From assembly GCA_036399775.1 (NCBI GenBank), contig DASWMJ010000046.1, positions 42,686 through 106,685 on the forward strand: DNA of 64,000 nt, in the 5' to 3' direction. The position numbers and the translations under genes were made by a program. This document shows positions 1-8,613 of this stretch, piece after piece (positions within the stretch are counted from its first letter, which is position 1; each line of letters starts with the position of its first letter). The notes under the pieces are model-generated. The model searched no databases and had not been told where the DNA came from. It saw only the letters and a program-made list of their open reading frames with translations. This stretch comes from JADMIH01 sp036399775. GTDB lineage: Bacteria > Chloroflexota > Chloroflexia > QHBQ01 > JADMIH01.

Positions 1-306
1 TGGCCCTGGTACGTGTCGTGGGCCATAGTGCCCGCCGCCCTGGCACCCTCACGGCGGCTGCGCAACGCCACGCTGGTATTCACCGTTTCTGCCTTGTTGC
101 TCTACATCGAGGAGCAGATACTCGGCGCTCACTTCAGGCTCTTCCTCGATTGGAGTGGCCTGCTGGTAATGGCCCCGCCGCTAGTCTATATCCTTTGCTC
201 ATGGCTGCTTGAAGTCGGGCGAAACAAGCGGGCCGGCAGCCTGCCCACCGGCCCGACGAAGCAACGCCGGGCCAAAGCGTTAGGCCAGCCCGAACCTGTG
301 CATTGA
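1..306 (+). CDS. C-terminal end of a membrane glycosyltransferase (partial)
   Basis: The reading frame is open from base 1, so the gene begins before the window. It opens with WPWYVSWAIVPAALAPSRR, followed by two hydrophobic segments and a basic, hydrophilic tail. A Trp/Pro-Trp-Tyr element before the last membrane helices is typical of polytopic GT-C glycosyltransferases such as GT87 (DUF2029) mannosyltransferases that use polyprenyl-phosphate sugars. The family is inferred from about 100 residues only; the catalytic part lies outside the window. What is certain is that this is the membrane-embedded C-terminus of a longer protein. Confidence 0.55.
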   Translation, partial: WPWYVSWAIVPAALAPSRRLRNATLVFTVSALLLYIEEQILGAHFRLFLDWSGLLVMAPPLVYILCSWLLEVGRNKRAGSLPTGPTKQRRAKALGQPEPVH

Positions 307-334
307 TGTCCACCCTAAACGCAAGGAGAGAAGT

Positions 335-760
335 ATGGAGCGCATGACCAGAGAGGAATGCATACAGTTTCTATTGGAGAAGCCACGCCCGGCGATAGCG
401 GCTGTGGTGCGCGCAGATGGCCGCCCACACGCCACGCCTGTATGGATAGACATGGACGGCGACCAGATCATCTTCACGACCTGGCATGAGTCTCTAAAAG
501 GCAAGGCTTTCCGCCGCGACCCGCGCGTCTCGCTGTGCGTACAAGACGACCAACCTCCCTTCTCCTTCGTCACGCTCGACGGCACCGTCACCATCTCGGA
601 GGACCCTGCCGACCTGAGATACTGGGGCGGGCGACTGGGTGGCCGCTACATGGGCGAGGACCAGACCGAGGCTTATGCGGAGCGCAACGGCGTGCCCGGA
701 GAGCTACTGGTTCGCGTTACCATCAGCAATATAATGGGGTACAAGGATATGGCGGCTTGA
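335..760 (+). CDS. Pyridoxamine 5'-phosphate oxidase-family protein (PPOX class, probably F420-dependent)
   Basis: A 141-residue single-domain protein of the split beta-barrel flavin/F420-binding fold. The start follows a clear AAGGAGAG site. Visible family features are the N-terminal helix (MTREECIQFL), the strand RPAIAAVVRADGRPHATPVW, the TTWHESLKGKAFRRDPRVSL region that contacts the cofactor phosphate in PPOX proteins, and a C-terminal strand. Length and layout match the short PPOX-class F420-dependent oxidoreductases of Actinobacteria and Chloroflexota rather than true PdxH, which is longer. The substrate is unknown. It stands alone between a membrane protein and a secreted protease. Confidence 0.8.
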   Translation: MERMTREECIQFLLEKPRPAIAAVVRADGRPHATPVWIDMDGDQIIFTTWHESLKGKAFRRDPRVSLCVQDDQPPFSFVTLDGTVTISEDPADLRYWGGRLGGRYMGEDQTEAYAERNGVPGELLVRVTISNIMGYKDMAA

Positions 761-953
761 CCTTTCTGAGGCTGTTCGTTACAATTGGGTTCTACACAGG
801 TCAGCACTAAGCGATCACGCGCCAACAGAAGTCGCTTTTGCCCCTATGCAGGCAGCGCATATGCATTGCCCGGCGGCAACTATTGCGTGGCGCTATGTAT
901 GTGCCTGGTGTAAATGCGAGGAATAACCACACGACAGCAGAATGGAGGGAGTC

Positions 954-1880
954 ATGGAAATGAACCGGCAATCATCGTTCTTTCGGGATGTATTCAAGCG
1001 CGGCGCTTCTCTAGTGGCAGGGGCGGCTTTGCTCGCGGCCCTCGCGCTCTCAGGGTCAGGCACAACAAGCGCTACCGCAGCCGTGCAGGGTGCGGGGGCC
1101 GCGCCTTCTCCTACCATAAAATGCGCCACTGTAGACGTCACCCAGTCGGAGATTTCGGCTGTGGAGCAAGAGGTCAGGGCGCGTAGTGGCTATAAGTCTG
1201 CGGGCGCTTCCAAGCTCGCCGGGAGCTATGTGATCAACGTCTACTTTCACGTGATCACCAGCGCGACGGGCGAGGGGCAGGTATCGGATGCGCGCATATC
1301 CCAGCAGATGCGCGCCCTCAACACCGGGTTCCAGGGCACGGGCATGTCGTTCGTGCTGGCCGGGGTTGACCGCACCGCCAACACTACGTGGTTCAACATG
1401 GGCTACAACTCGCAGGCTGAGAAGCGAGCCAAGGAGGCGCTGCGCCAGGGGAGCGGCGATGACCTCAATATCTACTCGACGAGTGGTGGCGGCTACCTGG
1501 GCTGGGCGACGTGGCCCCACAAGTACCAGAGCCAGCCATCATTGGACGGCATAGTGGTGGCTTACGACTCGCTGCCGGGTGGCGCGGCTGTCAATTACAA
1601 CGAGGGCGACACCGCCACGCACGAGGCGGGGCACTGGGTAGGGCTGTATCACACCTTCCAGAACGGCTGCTCGGCCAACGGCGACTACGTTGACGACACC
1701 CCGGCGGAGAGGACCCCGGCGCGCGGCTGCCCGGTGGGCCAGGATACCTGCTCCGCGCCGGGCCTCGATCCCATCCACAATTTCATGGACTACTCTTACG
1801 ACGCTTGCATCTATGAGTTCACGCCCGGCCAGGCCGAGAGGATGAGCTACTTCTTCGCGACGTACCGCCAGGGTCGATAG
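954..1880 (+). CDS. Secreted M43-type zinc metalloprotease
   Basis: An exported protease of the pappalysin/cytophagalysin (M43) group. The ATG at 954 lies just behind GGAGGG and is preferred to the upstream ATG at 942; 960 is also possible. A signal peptide (basic FKRG, then a long Ala/Leu core ending near SATAA) spans about residues 1-45. The catalytic zinc motif HEAGHWVGLYHTF (HExxHxxGxxH) is near residue 223. Downstream come the Cys-rich stretch usual in M43 enzymes (NGCSANGDYVDDTPAE, RGCP, DTCSAPG) and the Met-turn NFMDYSYDACIYEFT. It probably degrades extracellular proteins. A strong terminator follows, so it is likely monocistronic. Confidence 0.9.
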   Translation: MEMNRQSSFFRDVFKRGASLVAGAALLAALALSGSGTTSATAAVQGAGAAPSPTIKCATVDVTQSEISAVEQEVRARSGYKSAGASKLAGSYVINVYFHVITSATGEGQVSDARISQQMRALNTGFQGTGMSFVLAGVDRTANTTWFNMGYNSQAEKRAKEALRQGSGDDLNIYSTSGGGYLGWATWPHKYQSQPSLDGIVVAYDSLPGGAAVNYNEGDTATHEAGHWVGLYHTFQNGCSANGDYVDDTPAERTPARGCPVGQDTCSAPGLDPIHNFMDYSYDACIYEFTPGQAERMSYFFATYRQGR

Positions 1881-1907
1881 AGAGCATAACCCGCCCACGA
1901 CACGATT

Positions 1908-1946
1908 AGAGGAGAGGGTCCGCCGCCTGGGTGGTCCTCTCCTTTA
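1908..1946 (+). terminator. Rho-independent terminator after the M43 protease
   Basis: AGGAGAGG at 1910 pairs with CCTCTCCT at 1936-1943 around a GC-rich loop and runs into TTTATT. It lies 28 bases beyond the protease stop codon on the same strand. Confidence 0.75.
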
Positions 1947-2009
1947 TTCATGCGCCATCCACCTCAGGTGCATACGTCCTGATTCCGAGAGCTACTCAAG
2001 AGAGACACC

Positions 2010-3077
2010 GTGTTAGACGCAATTGCCGCTATTCAGCTACCGCCAGCCGTTCCAGGCGCGAGCATTGCCTTCATCAAGGACGGTGAGATCGCCTTGCACT
2101 GCTTCGGCATACTTGAGGCGGGCCGCCCCGACCTGGTCACTCCTGATACTCTCTTCCAGGCATGCTCCGTAAGCAAAGCCGTCACCGCAGTCGCCGCCAT
2201 GCGCCTCGTTCAGGAAGGCACGCTGGACCTGGAAGCCGACGTGAACGGCTACCTCGTCTCCTGGAATGTGCCCACCAACGGTCCGGGTAGTCCAGGCGTG
2301 ACGCTACGCCAACTTCTTAGCCATACCGCGGGGGTGAACTTCCCCTGGTCCGCCGGGTACCACAGGGAGCAGGAGATTCCCACATTGCTGGAGGTGTTGA
2401 ACGGCGACAAGCCCTCCAATTACCCCGCTGTTGAGGTAATTTCTACGCCGGGTTCGCAGTTCCGGTACTCCGCAGGGGGTTATTGCATCCTGCAACAACT
2501 GTTGATTGATGTGCTGGGCAAGCCATTTCCTGGGTTGATGCGAAAGCTTGTGCTTGACCCGCTCGGCATGAAGCAAAGCACATACGAGCAACCACTGCCC
2601 CGACAATTGTGGGATTGCGCGGCTACGGGGCACCGGGCGAGTGGGCGGCCCGTCGCGGGCAAATGGCGCGTGTACCCTGAGATGGCAGCCGCCGGACTCT
2701 GGACCACGCCATACGATCTAGCCCGCTTTGGCCTGGACTTGCAGCGTGCGCTCTCCGGCCAGGCAAACACGCTCCTTTCCCGCGAGACCGTGCAACAGAT
2801 GCTCGTGCCACAGGCGGATGCGGGAGACCGGGGGCAGGTAGGCTTAGGCGTGTTCATCGAAAGCTCCCGACCAGGCTTGCGGTTCGGGCACCCAGGCGAC
2901 AACGAGGGCTACACTGCTCTCTGGGTATCCGGGGTAGAAGATGCGCACAGGTCTTACGGGGCTGTGATAATGACTAACTCAGACGCCGGGTGGGCCTTCC
3001 AGGAGGATGTCCTGGCGTCCATTGCGGTGGCGTATGGGTGGCCCGTGTCAGCGCCGGATGGGGATGCACTCCCCTGA
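2010..3077 (+). CDS. Serine hydrolase, beta-lactamase/class C PBP fold
   Basis: A 355-residue protein of the beta-lactamase class C / EstB / D-aminopeptidase superfamily. The nucleophile motif SVSK (S53-x-x-K56) sits in QACSVSKAVTAVAA. The second motif is YSA (near residue 153) where classical enzymes have YxN. A HPG motif in RFGHPGDNEGY near residue 294 corresponds to HxG/KTG. No signal peptide is visible, so it is probably cytoplasmic and more likely an esterase or peptidase-like enzyme than a resistance beta-lactamase; the exact substrate cannot be read from sequence. The start at 2010 has no strong Shine-Dalgarno site. Confidence 0.85.
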   Translation: MLDAIAAIQLPPAVPGASIAFIKDGEIALHCFGILEAGRPDLVTPDTLFQACSVSKAVTAVAAMRLVQEGTLDLEADVNGYLVSWNVPTNGPGSPGVTLRQLLSHTAGVNFPWSAGYHREQEIPTLLEVLNGDKPSNYPAVEVISTPGSQFRYSAGGYCILQQLLIDVLGKPFPGLMRKLVLDPLGMKQSTYEQPLPRQLWDCAATGHRASGRPVAGKWRVYPEMAAAGLWTTPYDLARFGLDLQRALSGQANTLLSRETVQQMLVPQADAGDRGQVGLGVFIESSRPGLRFGHPGDNEGYTALWVSGVEDAHRSYGAVIMTNSDAGWAFQEDVLASIAVAYGWPVSAPDGDALP

Positions 3078-3085
3078 TACAGCGC

Positions 3086-3475
3086 TCAACGGCACTCGAT
3101 CCACTCTTTCACGCCGCCGTTATCCGAGCACGCGGCCTCGCTCCCGTCAAACGTGACCTCGCCATCCTGGCACAATGCGCCATATTTCTTGCCCACCACG
3201 CAGGTAGGCTCTGGGTCGAGATGATAGGCTCGTAAAAGCTCTTTCAGATACTCCTCGCTTACGGGGCGGTCCCTTGACCGCAGCTCGACCAGCGCCTCCG
3301 GTGGGTACACAATCTGCGGGTGATGGTTCAGGCTCGCCCACAATTGACCAGCCGCGACCAACATCAAGCCGACGGCACAGGCAGCGATAGTGAGCTTCAG
3401 CCGCCTGTGCCAACCTGCGTTGTTCTTGTCGGGTTCTGGCGGAGACTCTAGTGGCCTATCGTCGCCGTCGGTCAT
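3086..3475 (-). CDS. Single-pass membrane protein with a C-terminal DUF3761-like domain
   Basis: A 129-residue protein. A hydrophilic N-terminus is followed by one hydrophobic segment (LTIAACAVGLMLVAAGQLW, about residues 28-46), so the rest is probably outside the membrane. The last 35 residues hold YGALCQDGEVTF, AACSDNGGVKEWIECR. The spacing of Cys, DG, CS and GGV resembles DUF3761, whose consensus has a C-DG-S and CSxHGG pattern. The function of that domain is unknown. Its 3' end faces the hydrolase gene and both may terminate in the short gap. The family call rests on motif resemblance by eye. Confidence 0.6.
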   Translation of the reverse strand: MTDGDDRPLESPPEPDKNNAGWHRRLKLTIAACAVGLMLVAAGQLWASLNHHPQIVYPPEALVELRSRDRPVSEEYLKELLRAYHLDPEPTCVVGKKYGALCQDGEVTFDGSEAACSDNGGVKEWIECR

Positions 3476-3539
3476 AGGCGGATTATCCAGCTTGGTTGCT
3501 GGGGTGTCAATTGCTTGCTAGAATATGAAGCTTTAACGC

Positions 3540-4604
3540 TTATAACGCCATATCACGTACTAGTGCTTTCTCGATGTTCTCACAGATGCTGTGGACCATG
3601 TCTCTGTCGTTGAAAAAAGCAGAGTTACCGGTGTCACTTGCGATTCTTGCTCTTAAACCCAATTGCCAGATATTCCGTGCCGCCTCAAAGAACGGAAGTG
3701 CCCTGTATTCATAAGCAGTAAGTACTCGCTCGGATTGATAGCTCGCAAGGTAGTCTCTCAGCCAGTCCTTAGGAAAATCCACCATGAAGGTAGCAATATC
3801 GTAGGCGGGCCATCCATACCCACATAGATCGAAATCAAATAGTGTCACTTCATCACCGTTACGCATACGGCTATTAATGTTCCTAGCGTCCCCATGAATG
3901 AGTTGTTGGGCTGGAAGATGTGTAGATAGCGCATCCAGTTCTCGATAGACCCTCTCAACTGATTGCCCTATAAACTCCCAATCTTCTCGCCTACCGTGAC
4001 TCAAGTAGCCGCCGTCAACTACCGCCTGCCATGGCTCACGGGTTAGAGTTTCAATACTGAGTTGCGGGCGATTCAATCTTTGGGGAAATTCAGCAGCGAG
4101 AATATGAAACTTACCTAGCGTCTTACCAAATGCCATTCGCCCTTTGGACTCATTATAGTTCACTCGCTTGTCGCCTGCATTGTCAAACAACACGGCGTAA
4201 CGTTCTGATAGCGACAGCGTCAGAGGTATGAAACGAGAGCCATTACTCCGCACTACAGGGATCGCTACTCCTAGGCCTCTATGAGCTAAATACTCAACGA
4301 AGTCTAACTCAGCGTCAATCTCGCGAACTGTTCGCCAGCCGGGGGGATAGACCTTTAGAAACAACGTACCACCAGTCGTGTCGATGCGAAAGACATCAGA
4401 CACCGCCTTAGACAGGAAACGGTATTTGATCATAGTGAGGTTGTATTCTCTGGCGATTACGCTCACCAAATCGCGGATTTCTTGTTGGTCAAGTGAACTG
4501 AGCATGTTGGGGTCCATCCTTACTAATCGTGTAAGAGGTTTTCCAGGAAGGAGATCTGTGGTCTCCGATTCTAATTTCGCTGTCAGACTGTCTAGTTTGT
4601 ACAT
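3540..4604 (-). CDS. APH-family phosphotransferase (aminoglycoside phosphotransferase/choline kinase fold)
   Basis: A 354-residue kinase-fold protein with a complete catalytic core. The N-lobe includes an FLKVY lysine strand near residue 83; the catalytic loop is LIHGDARNIN (H237, D239, N242); the metal-binding motif is LFDFDLCGYG (D257/D259). The family phosphorylates small molecules such as antibiotics, homoserine, choline or sugars; the substrate here is unknown. The start has no clear ribosome site, and Met30 (ATG at 4517) is an alternative. Base composition is visibly more AT-rich than the flanking genes, which together with the neighbouring DUF4238 gene hints at acquired DNA. Confidence 0.85.
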   Translation of the reverse strand: MYKLDSLTAKLESETTDLLPGKPLTRLVRMDPNMLSSLDQQEIRDLVSVIAREYNLTMIKYRFLSKAVSDVFRIDTTGGTLFLKVYPPGWRTVREIDAELDFVEYLAHRGLGVAIPVVRSNGSRFIPLTLSLSERYAVLFDNAGDKRVNYNESKGRMAFGKTLGKFHILAAEFPQRLNRPQLSIETLTREPWQAVVDGGYLSHGRREDWEFIGQSVERVYRELDALSTHLPAQQLIHGDARNINSRMRNGDEVTLFDFDLCGYGWPAYDIATFMVDFPKDWLRDYLASYQSERVLTAYEYRALPFFEAARNIWQLGLRARIASDTGNSAFFNDRDMVHSICENIEKALVRDMAL

Positions 4605-4901
4605 TTCAAGAAAGTTATTACTAACGCAATGGGGTTCCGCAAGAATAATAGCAACTTGTCACATGCAAGGCAAGCACGAACAATTATCTAGGTACTGAGG
4701 CAATAATAATGCCTCCTACATAAGGGAATATCTGAGTCGTCCTGCTTTCCCTGAAAGTATTAGCGCACAGTGATCCGAATGCTGGATCGTTTAATCCCTA
4801 GTCAACACGTCGTACATTGCGATATAGGTATCAGTTTACTACCTTCGTCTGATTGACCTATCTGAGCGCCATTGCTACAATTATAAGATTGGAGGTAAGC
4901 T

Positions 4902-5957
4902 ATGGCGGGTCCAAATACAGATCAACACTATTTGCCCCAAGCATATCTTAAGAGGTGGGGCATCGAGGGAAGGAAGAAGAGATTCCGCGTGCCGACATAT
5001 AATCGGAAAACAGGAAAGTCGACGCCCATCATAACTGACCAAATATGCTTCAAACGAGGTTTCCTGGACTATAACGATGAGGCAGGCAACTTTATCTCAG
5101 TGGACCAAGACTGGCAACCGATAGAGACTAGCGCACTACGTACACTAAAGTCGTTCTGCGAAAACCCGTCTGTCGCCGTCATGACAGATCAACGAGAAGA
5201 TATTGCCAAAATGGTAGCGTTTTTCCTCTTGAACTCGGCTGCGGTGAGACAAGACCTAGAGGACGCTTTGGATGACTTCAACTTGAAGGCGCCTTGGTTC
5301 AAGGTAGAGGAAGATGACAACGCCCTAAAACGCAGGCATATTGAACTCGTTCCTAGACTAGTTCCTGACATCCAGGCCACCCTTTTGCAGATGAAATGGA
5401 TGCTAATGCGTGTAGGCTCGAAGCAGAAATTCTGGACTTCAGACTTCCCATTCGCTTTCGGAGACGGCAGCCAAATTCAAATTAGTGCGAAGCTTAGTGT
5501 GAAAGGTGCTGAGAGTGAAGGCGAAACAACGTTAGAGTTATATCCTGCGCTACTAAAGCGGCCCCGCGTGACGATGTGGTTTCCGTTTAGCCCGAGCGTT
5601 GGCTTGCTGTTTGGAGACTCGGCTTATTACTCCGAGGCGCCAGATGAAATGCAATTAAACTACATCGCGACGATGGAGTTGAATCGTCTGCAAGTATATT
5701 CTGGGCAGCAGTTTATTTTTGCCCTAGACAGTGACTTCAGTGCTGTCGAGAAACTTGCTAAGCATGATCCTGCGGTGCTCAACCCTGGTCAACCCCGCTC
5801 TTATGTCGAGAGAATTGAGTTCGATCCGCCGATCGTGCATGTTGAAATGGGTCCAGAAGAAATAAATCCAGAGTACTTAGAGTGGCTTGAAAGCGAAGGC
5901 CGGCACCTTGAGGCACAGGAATTGAGATCGCAGTACGGTGTAGGAAACCAGGGCTAA
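4902..5957 (+). CDS. DUF4238 domain protein
   Basis: A 351-residue protein that starts with the DUF4238 signature: TDQHYLPQAYLKRW (N/Q-H-x-x-P-x-x-Y/F-L) then a Tyr/Arg-rich strand. It continues with the family's characteristic later section (FWTSDFPFAFG, MWFPFSPSVGLLFGD). No signal peptide or transmembrane helix. The start is preceded by GGAGG (ATTGGAGGTAAGCT). DUF4238 proteins occur sporadically, often as isolated genes in variable regions, and no activity is established. The gene is AT-rich relative to its surroundings, like the phosphotransferase divergent from it; the 297 bases between them show nothing recognisable. Confidence 0.8.
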   Translation: MAGPNTDQHYLPQAYLKRWGIEGRKKRFRVPTYNRKTGKSTPIITDQICFKRGFLDYNDEAGNFISVDQDWQPIETSALRTLKSFCENPSVAVMTDQREDIAKMVAFFLLNSAAVRQDLEDALDDFNLKAPWFKVEEDDNALKRRHIELVPRLVPDIQATLLQMKWMLMRVGSKQKFWTSDFPFAFGDGSQIQISAKLSVKGAESEGETTLELYPALLKRPRVTMWFPFSPSVGLLFGDSAYYSEAPDEMQLNYIATMELNRLQVYSGQQFIFALDSDFSAVEKLAKHDPAVLNPGQPRSYVERIEFDPPIVHVEMGPEEINPEYLEWLESEGRHLEAQELRSQYGVGNQG

Positions 5958-6025
5958 CAAAAGTAGAAGGCGTAGTGCTTCATGTATTATGAATCCTGAA
6001 TTGTTGTCAATATCGCTGTCAGCCC

Positions 6026-6069
6026 AAGAAAAAGAGGACACTCGCTAAAACGAACGTCCTCTTTTTCTT
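6026..6069 (-). terminator. Terminator hairpin beside the tRNA-Pro 3' fragment
   Basis: A 14-bp stem (6026-6039 with 6056-6069) reads AAGAAAAAGAGGAC / GTCCTCTTTTTCTT. It lies directly downstream of the partial tRNA on the minus strand, mirroring the hairpin behind the intact tRNA gene. It may be the original terminator of the tRNA gene, displaced by an insertion. It can also serve the DUF4238 gene on the plus strand. Confidence 0.7.
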
Positions 6070-6077
6070 CGATTTCT

Positions 6078-6114
6078 TGGTCGGGGCGTCGCGATTCGAA
6101 CGCGGGACCTCTTG
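6078..6114 (-). pseudogene. Duplicated 3' part of tRNA-Pro (att-like repeat)
   Basis: These 37 bases match 6698-6734, the 3' half of the intact tRNA-Pro, with a single mismatch (6089 versus 6709). They cover the 3' strand of the anticodon stem, variable region, T arm, acceptor strand and encoded CCA. The D arm and anticodon are absent, so it cannot be a tRNA. Orientation and position, beyond the 3' end of the intact gene, are those of the distal attachment site left by elements that integrate into tRNA genes. Confidence 0.8.
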
Positions 6115-6152
6115 CCCAGCCTCCATATCGTGGTCACTGAGCGTAGAAGATA

Positions 6153-6587
6153 CTAAGGCTTCCATACGCTCCCACCATCTTTCCAAAGCTCATAGCCCAC
6201 TAGTTCTTCCTTAGTAACAGTTGTTTGCATAATGAGGACCGGACGCCAGTTCGCGAAACCCTCTCTGGCCAGGGGTAAGTGGCCTATACCGAATTCCTCA
6301 TCAGTGAGAACACTGCCCAGAGAAAGCGTGGTAGGGTCAATTTCTGATGGGCGCGTGTCGAATATATTCTTGTAGAGCCGCACATGCACTGCTTCAGGCT
6401 CAACGACAAGAACCTTTGCCACACCGTATTTACCGGCGCCGTCTTCAAAGCTGTAGATTCCGCCTGGTATGAAGTCTTGCTGCACACCAGCCTCTCCGCT
6501 TTTGCGTAGGCGTGCGAAGGCTGCCACTACAAGGACGACTCCCACCGCCGAGAGTGCTACTGCCAGAAGCATAAATTTTCGGTTCAT
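6153..6587 (-). CDS. Small membrane-anchored protein of unknown function
   Basis: A 144-residue protein that I do not recognise. It has an N-terminal uncleaved signal anchor (residues 5-27, hydrophobic, then RLRKSG), followed by an extracytoplasmic beta-rich domain with FIPGGIYSFEDGAGKYGVAK and VHVRLYKNIFD. A ribosome site (AGGAAGG, just before ATG) supports the start. It is the only gene between the intact tRNA-Pro and its duplicated 3' fragment, so it may be cargo of a very small or eroded integrated element. Confidence 0.6.
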   Translation of the reverse strand: MNRKFMLLAVALSAVGVVLVVAAFARLRKSGEAGVQQDFIPGGIYSFEDGAGKYGVAKVLVVEPEAVHVRLYKNIFDTRPSEIDPTTLSLGSVLTDEEFGIGHLPLAREGFANWRPVLIMQTTVTKEELVGYELWKDGGSVWKP

Positions 6588-6642
6588 GCTAGGAGAGCCT
6601 TCCTAAATCTCACCTATTGTAGCTGTCAAGATTGTAGTCAAA

Positions 6643-6682
6643 GGAATAAAAAGAGAGCACCTACAAGAACGGGTGCTCTCTT
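6643..6682 (-). terminator. Terminator of tRNA-Pro
   Basis: AAGAGAGCACC pairs with GGTGCTCTCTT around CTACAAGAAC-type loop bases. On the minus strand the stem is followed by a T-rich run (6643-6650). It lies 16 bases beyond the tRNA 3' end. Confidence 0.75.
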
Positions 6683-6697
6683 CTCACGTTTATTTTC

Positions 6698-6774
<77 letters not shown>

Positions 6775-6897
6775 CCGACACAAGCCCTATTATAGCAAAT
6801 CACGCCGGGGAGTGCAAACTTCCATGAGCGAACCCGCCCCATTTGGTATAATAGAGTCTAACGTCTATTTTCTGGCTTCTGACTTCTAACTTCAATC

Positions 6898-8019
6898 ATG
6901 TCCACCACACCCAACAACAAAAGAGTAGTCGTCGCCATGAGCGGCGGCGTAGACAGTTCCTTCACCGCCGCCCTCCTCATGGAGCAAGGGTACGACGTGA
7001 TCGGCGTGCATATGCGCCTGCACCACCTCCACGCGCAATCACGCACCGCGACCTCCTCCGGCAAGCTCAACAAGGGCTGCTGCTCGGCTGACGACGTGGA
7101 CGACGCCCGCATGGTCTGCTACGAGCTTGGCATACCCTTCTACGTGCTTGACTTCGAGGGCGACTTCCGCGCCACCGTCATAGACAACTTCGTGCAGGAA
7201 TACAGCCAGGGCCGCACCCCCTACCCCTGCCTCATGTGCAATCGCTACGTCAAGTTCGACTCGTTGCTGAAGCGGGCTGCCCAGCTTGACGCCGCTTACC
7301 TGGCGACAGGGCATTACGGGCGCATCACCCACGACGAAGCCACCGACAGGTATTCTCTCCGCAAGGCGCTCGACCCCAGCAAGGACCAGTCTTACGTGCT
7401 CTACCACCTGGGCCAGAGCGAACTGAGCAGGCTGCTCCTCCCCCTCGGCGACCTCACCAAGTCGAGCGTGCGCGAGATGTCGGCCCAGCGCAACCTCGTG
7501 ACGGCGGACAAGCCCGACAGCCAGGAGATATGCTTCATCCCCAATAACAACTACCGTACCTTCCTGGACAAGGTAGCCCCCGGCATGGCCCGCCCCGGAG
7601 CGATGGTGGACACGGCAGGCAACGTGGTAGGCACCCACACAGGAGTGCCCAACTACACCATAGGCCAGCGCAAGGGCCTCGGCGCGCTCGGCCCGGACCC
7701 TCGCTTCGTGCTTGAGTTGCGCCCCGCCGACAACCAGGTGGTGGTAGGCACGAACGAAGAATTGCTCTCCCCCGGCCTCACGGCAGACGACATGCACTGG
7801 GTCTCGGGAGACGCACCCACCCAGGCCTTCCGCGCCAACGTGAAGATACGATATAAGGCACCGGAGGTCCCCGCGACCGTCACGCCCCTCCCCAGCAAGA
7901 GGCTGCAAGTGCAATTCGACAGCCCCCAGCGAGCCGTTACCCCCGGCCAGGCAGCAGTCGTCTTCATAGGCGATGAAGTGATAGGCGGCGGCACGATCGA
8001 GAGGTCTACAGGCCACTGA
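6898..8019 (+). CDS. mnmA: tRNA-specific 2-thiouridylase MnmA
   Basis: Catalyses ATP-dependent 2-thiolation of U34 in tRNA Glu/Gln/Lys, taking sulfur from a relay protein. All hallmarks are present in 373 residues: the PP-loop AMSGGVDSS (residues 13-21), a GCCSADDVDDAR segment, the catalytic Cys region TPYPCLMCNRYVKF, ATGHYGRI, DPSKDQSYVLYHL, the second catalytic Cys in SQEICFIPNNNYR, and the C-terminal beta-barrel. Length is usual for the family. The ATG at 6898 aligns with the expected start. It heads a plus-strand run (hicB-like, membrane protein, hicB-like, methyltransferase) with short gaps and may be co-transcribed with them. Confidence 0.96.
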   Translation: MSTTPNNKRVVVAMSGGVDSSFTAALLMEQGYDVIGVHMRLHHLHAQSRTATSSGKLNKGCCSADDVDDARMVCYELGIPFYVLDFEGDFRATVIDNFVQEYSQGRTPYPCLMCNRYVKFDSLLKRAAQLDAAYLATGHYGRITHDEATDRYSLRKALDPSKDQSYVLYHLGQSELSRLLLPLGDLTKSSVREMSAQRNLVTADKPDSQEICFIPNNNYRTFLDKVAPGMARPGAMVDTAGNVVGTHTGVPNYTIGQRKGLGALGPDPRFVLELRPADNQVVVGTNEELLSPGLTADDMHWVSGDAPTQAFRANVKIRYKAPEVPATVTPLPSKRLQVQFDSPQRAVTPGQAAVVFIGDEVIGGGTIERSTGH

Positions 8020-8038
8020 AACTACAGGAGGCATCAAC

Positions 8039-8206
8039 TTGGCTGTGCGAACGTTTACTGCGGTCATCCATAAGGAGGAGAACCTGTATGTCGCAGAGTG
8101 CCCGGAAGTAGGAACTGTCAGCCAGGGGTTTACCATTGAAGAAGCGGTAGACAACCTGAAGGAAGTCACCGAGCTTTATCTGGAAGAGTTCCCGCAGAGT
8201 TTGTAG
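8039..8206 (+). CDS. HicB-like small protein (TTG start)
   Basis: A 55-residue protein with a perfect AGGAGG (8026-8031) seven bases before a TTG start. It reads RTFTAVIHKEENLYVAECPE, VGTVSQGFTIEEAVDNLKE, ending EEFPQSL: the short partial RNase-H-like fold of HicB/UPF0150 proteins (strand, Y-V-A-x-C-P-E, G-x-T, then a helix). In HicAB systems HicB neutralises the mRNA interferase HicA and often also carries a DNA-binding tail. Here the tail is missing and no HicA gene adjoins. It may be an orphan antitoxin or a stand-alone regulator. Confidence 0.75.
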   Translation: MAVRTFTAVIHKEENLYVAECPEVGTVSQGFTIEEAVDNLKEVTELYLEEFPQSL

Positions 8207-8222
8207 GAGGACCAGATACCCT

Positions 8223-8606
8223 ATGAGTGCAGGCGATTCGTCGGGCCTAATGGTCGCTATACTCACTTCCTGCCTGGTCCACATACCAACCATCCTCGTT
8301 TGGATAGCAGGTGCCGTTCTTGCCATTATGCATTGGCGCAAGTACCCGCAGGTCTCTATGTTCACACTCGCTGCGCTGGGTATATTCATCGTGCTGACTA
8401 TAGCGGGCACTATCTTGAGCACTTGGCTCCCCGTTACTATCATGCGAGACAGCGGGGACTCTAGTCGCCTGGGGATCGTCCTGGCAATTTCCGGCTGCAT
8501 CCAGTCCCTCATAGCAGCAGGGGCGTGGGGCCTCATCCTGGCCGCCATCTTCAAGGGCCGCCCGGCAGAAGCAACCTCGGATAGTCTGCCTCCACGTGGA
8601 CAATAA
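8223..8606 (+). CDS. Small polytopic membrane protein, unknown
   Basis: A 127-residue protein with about four hydrophobic segments (residues 8-37, 44-66 and 80-108 approximately) and a short hydrophilic tail. The ribosome site AGGAGG overlaps the end of the preceding hicB-like gene. I recognise no family. It sits between two HicB-like genes, with short spacing suggesting one transcript; a role as a target or partner is only a possibility. Confidence 0.6.
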   Translation: MSAGDSSGLMVAILTSCLVHIPTILVWIAGAVLAIMHWRKYPQVSMFTLAALGIFIVLTIAGTILSTWLPVTIMRDSGDSSRLGIVLAISGCIQSLIAAGAWGLILAAIFKGRPAEATSDSLPPRGQ

Positions 8607-8613
8607 GCCCAAA

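Noticed and set aside
2010..3077. Antibiotic-resistance beta-lactamase
   Set aside because: No signal peptide and YSA instead of YxN. The family includes many esterases and peptidases, so resistance cannot be claimed.
6078..6114. A second tRNA-Pro gene
   Set aside because: The D arm and anticodon are missing; only the 3' half is present. Treated as an att-like duplication.
7039..8169. Long antisense open frame over mnmA (376 codons)
   Set aside because: It is the high-GC shadow of MnmA, without a family pattern or ribosome site. The opposite strand encodes a complete, well-matched MnmA.
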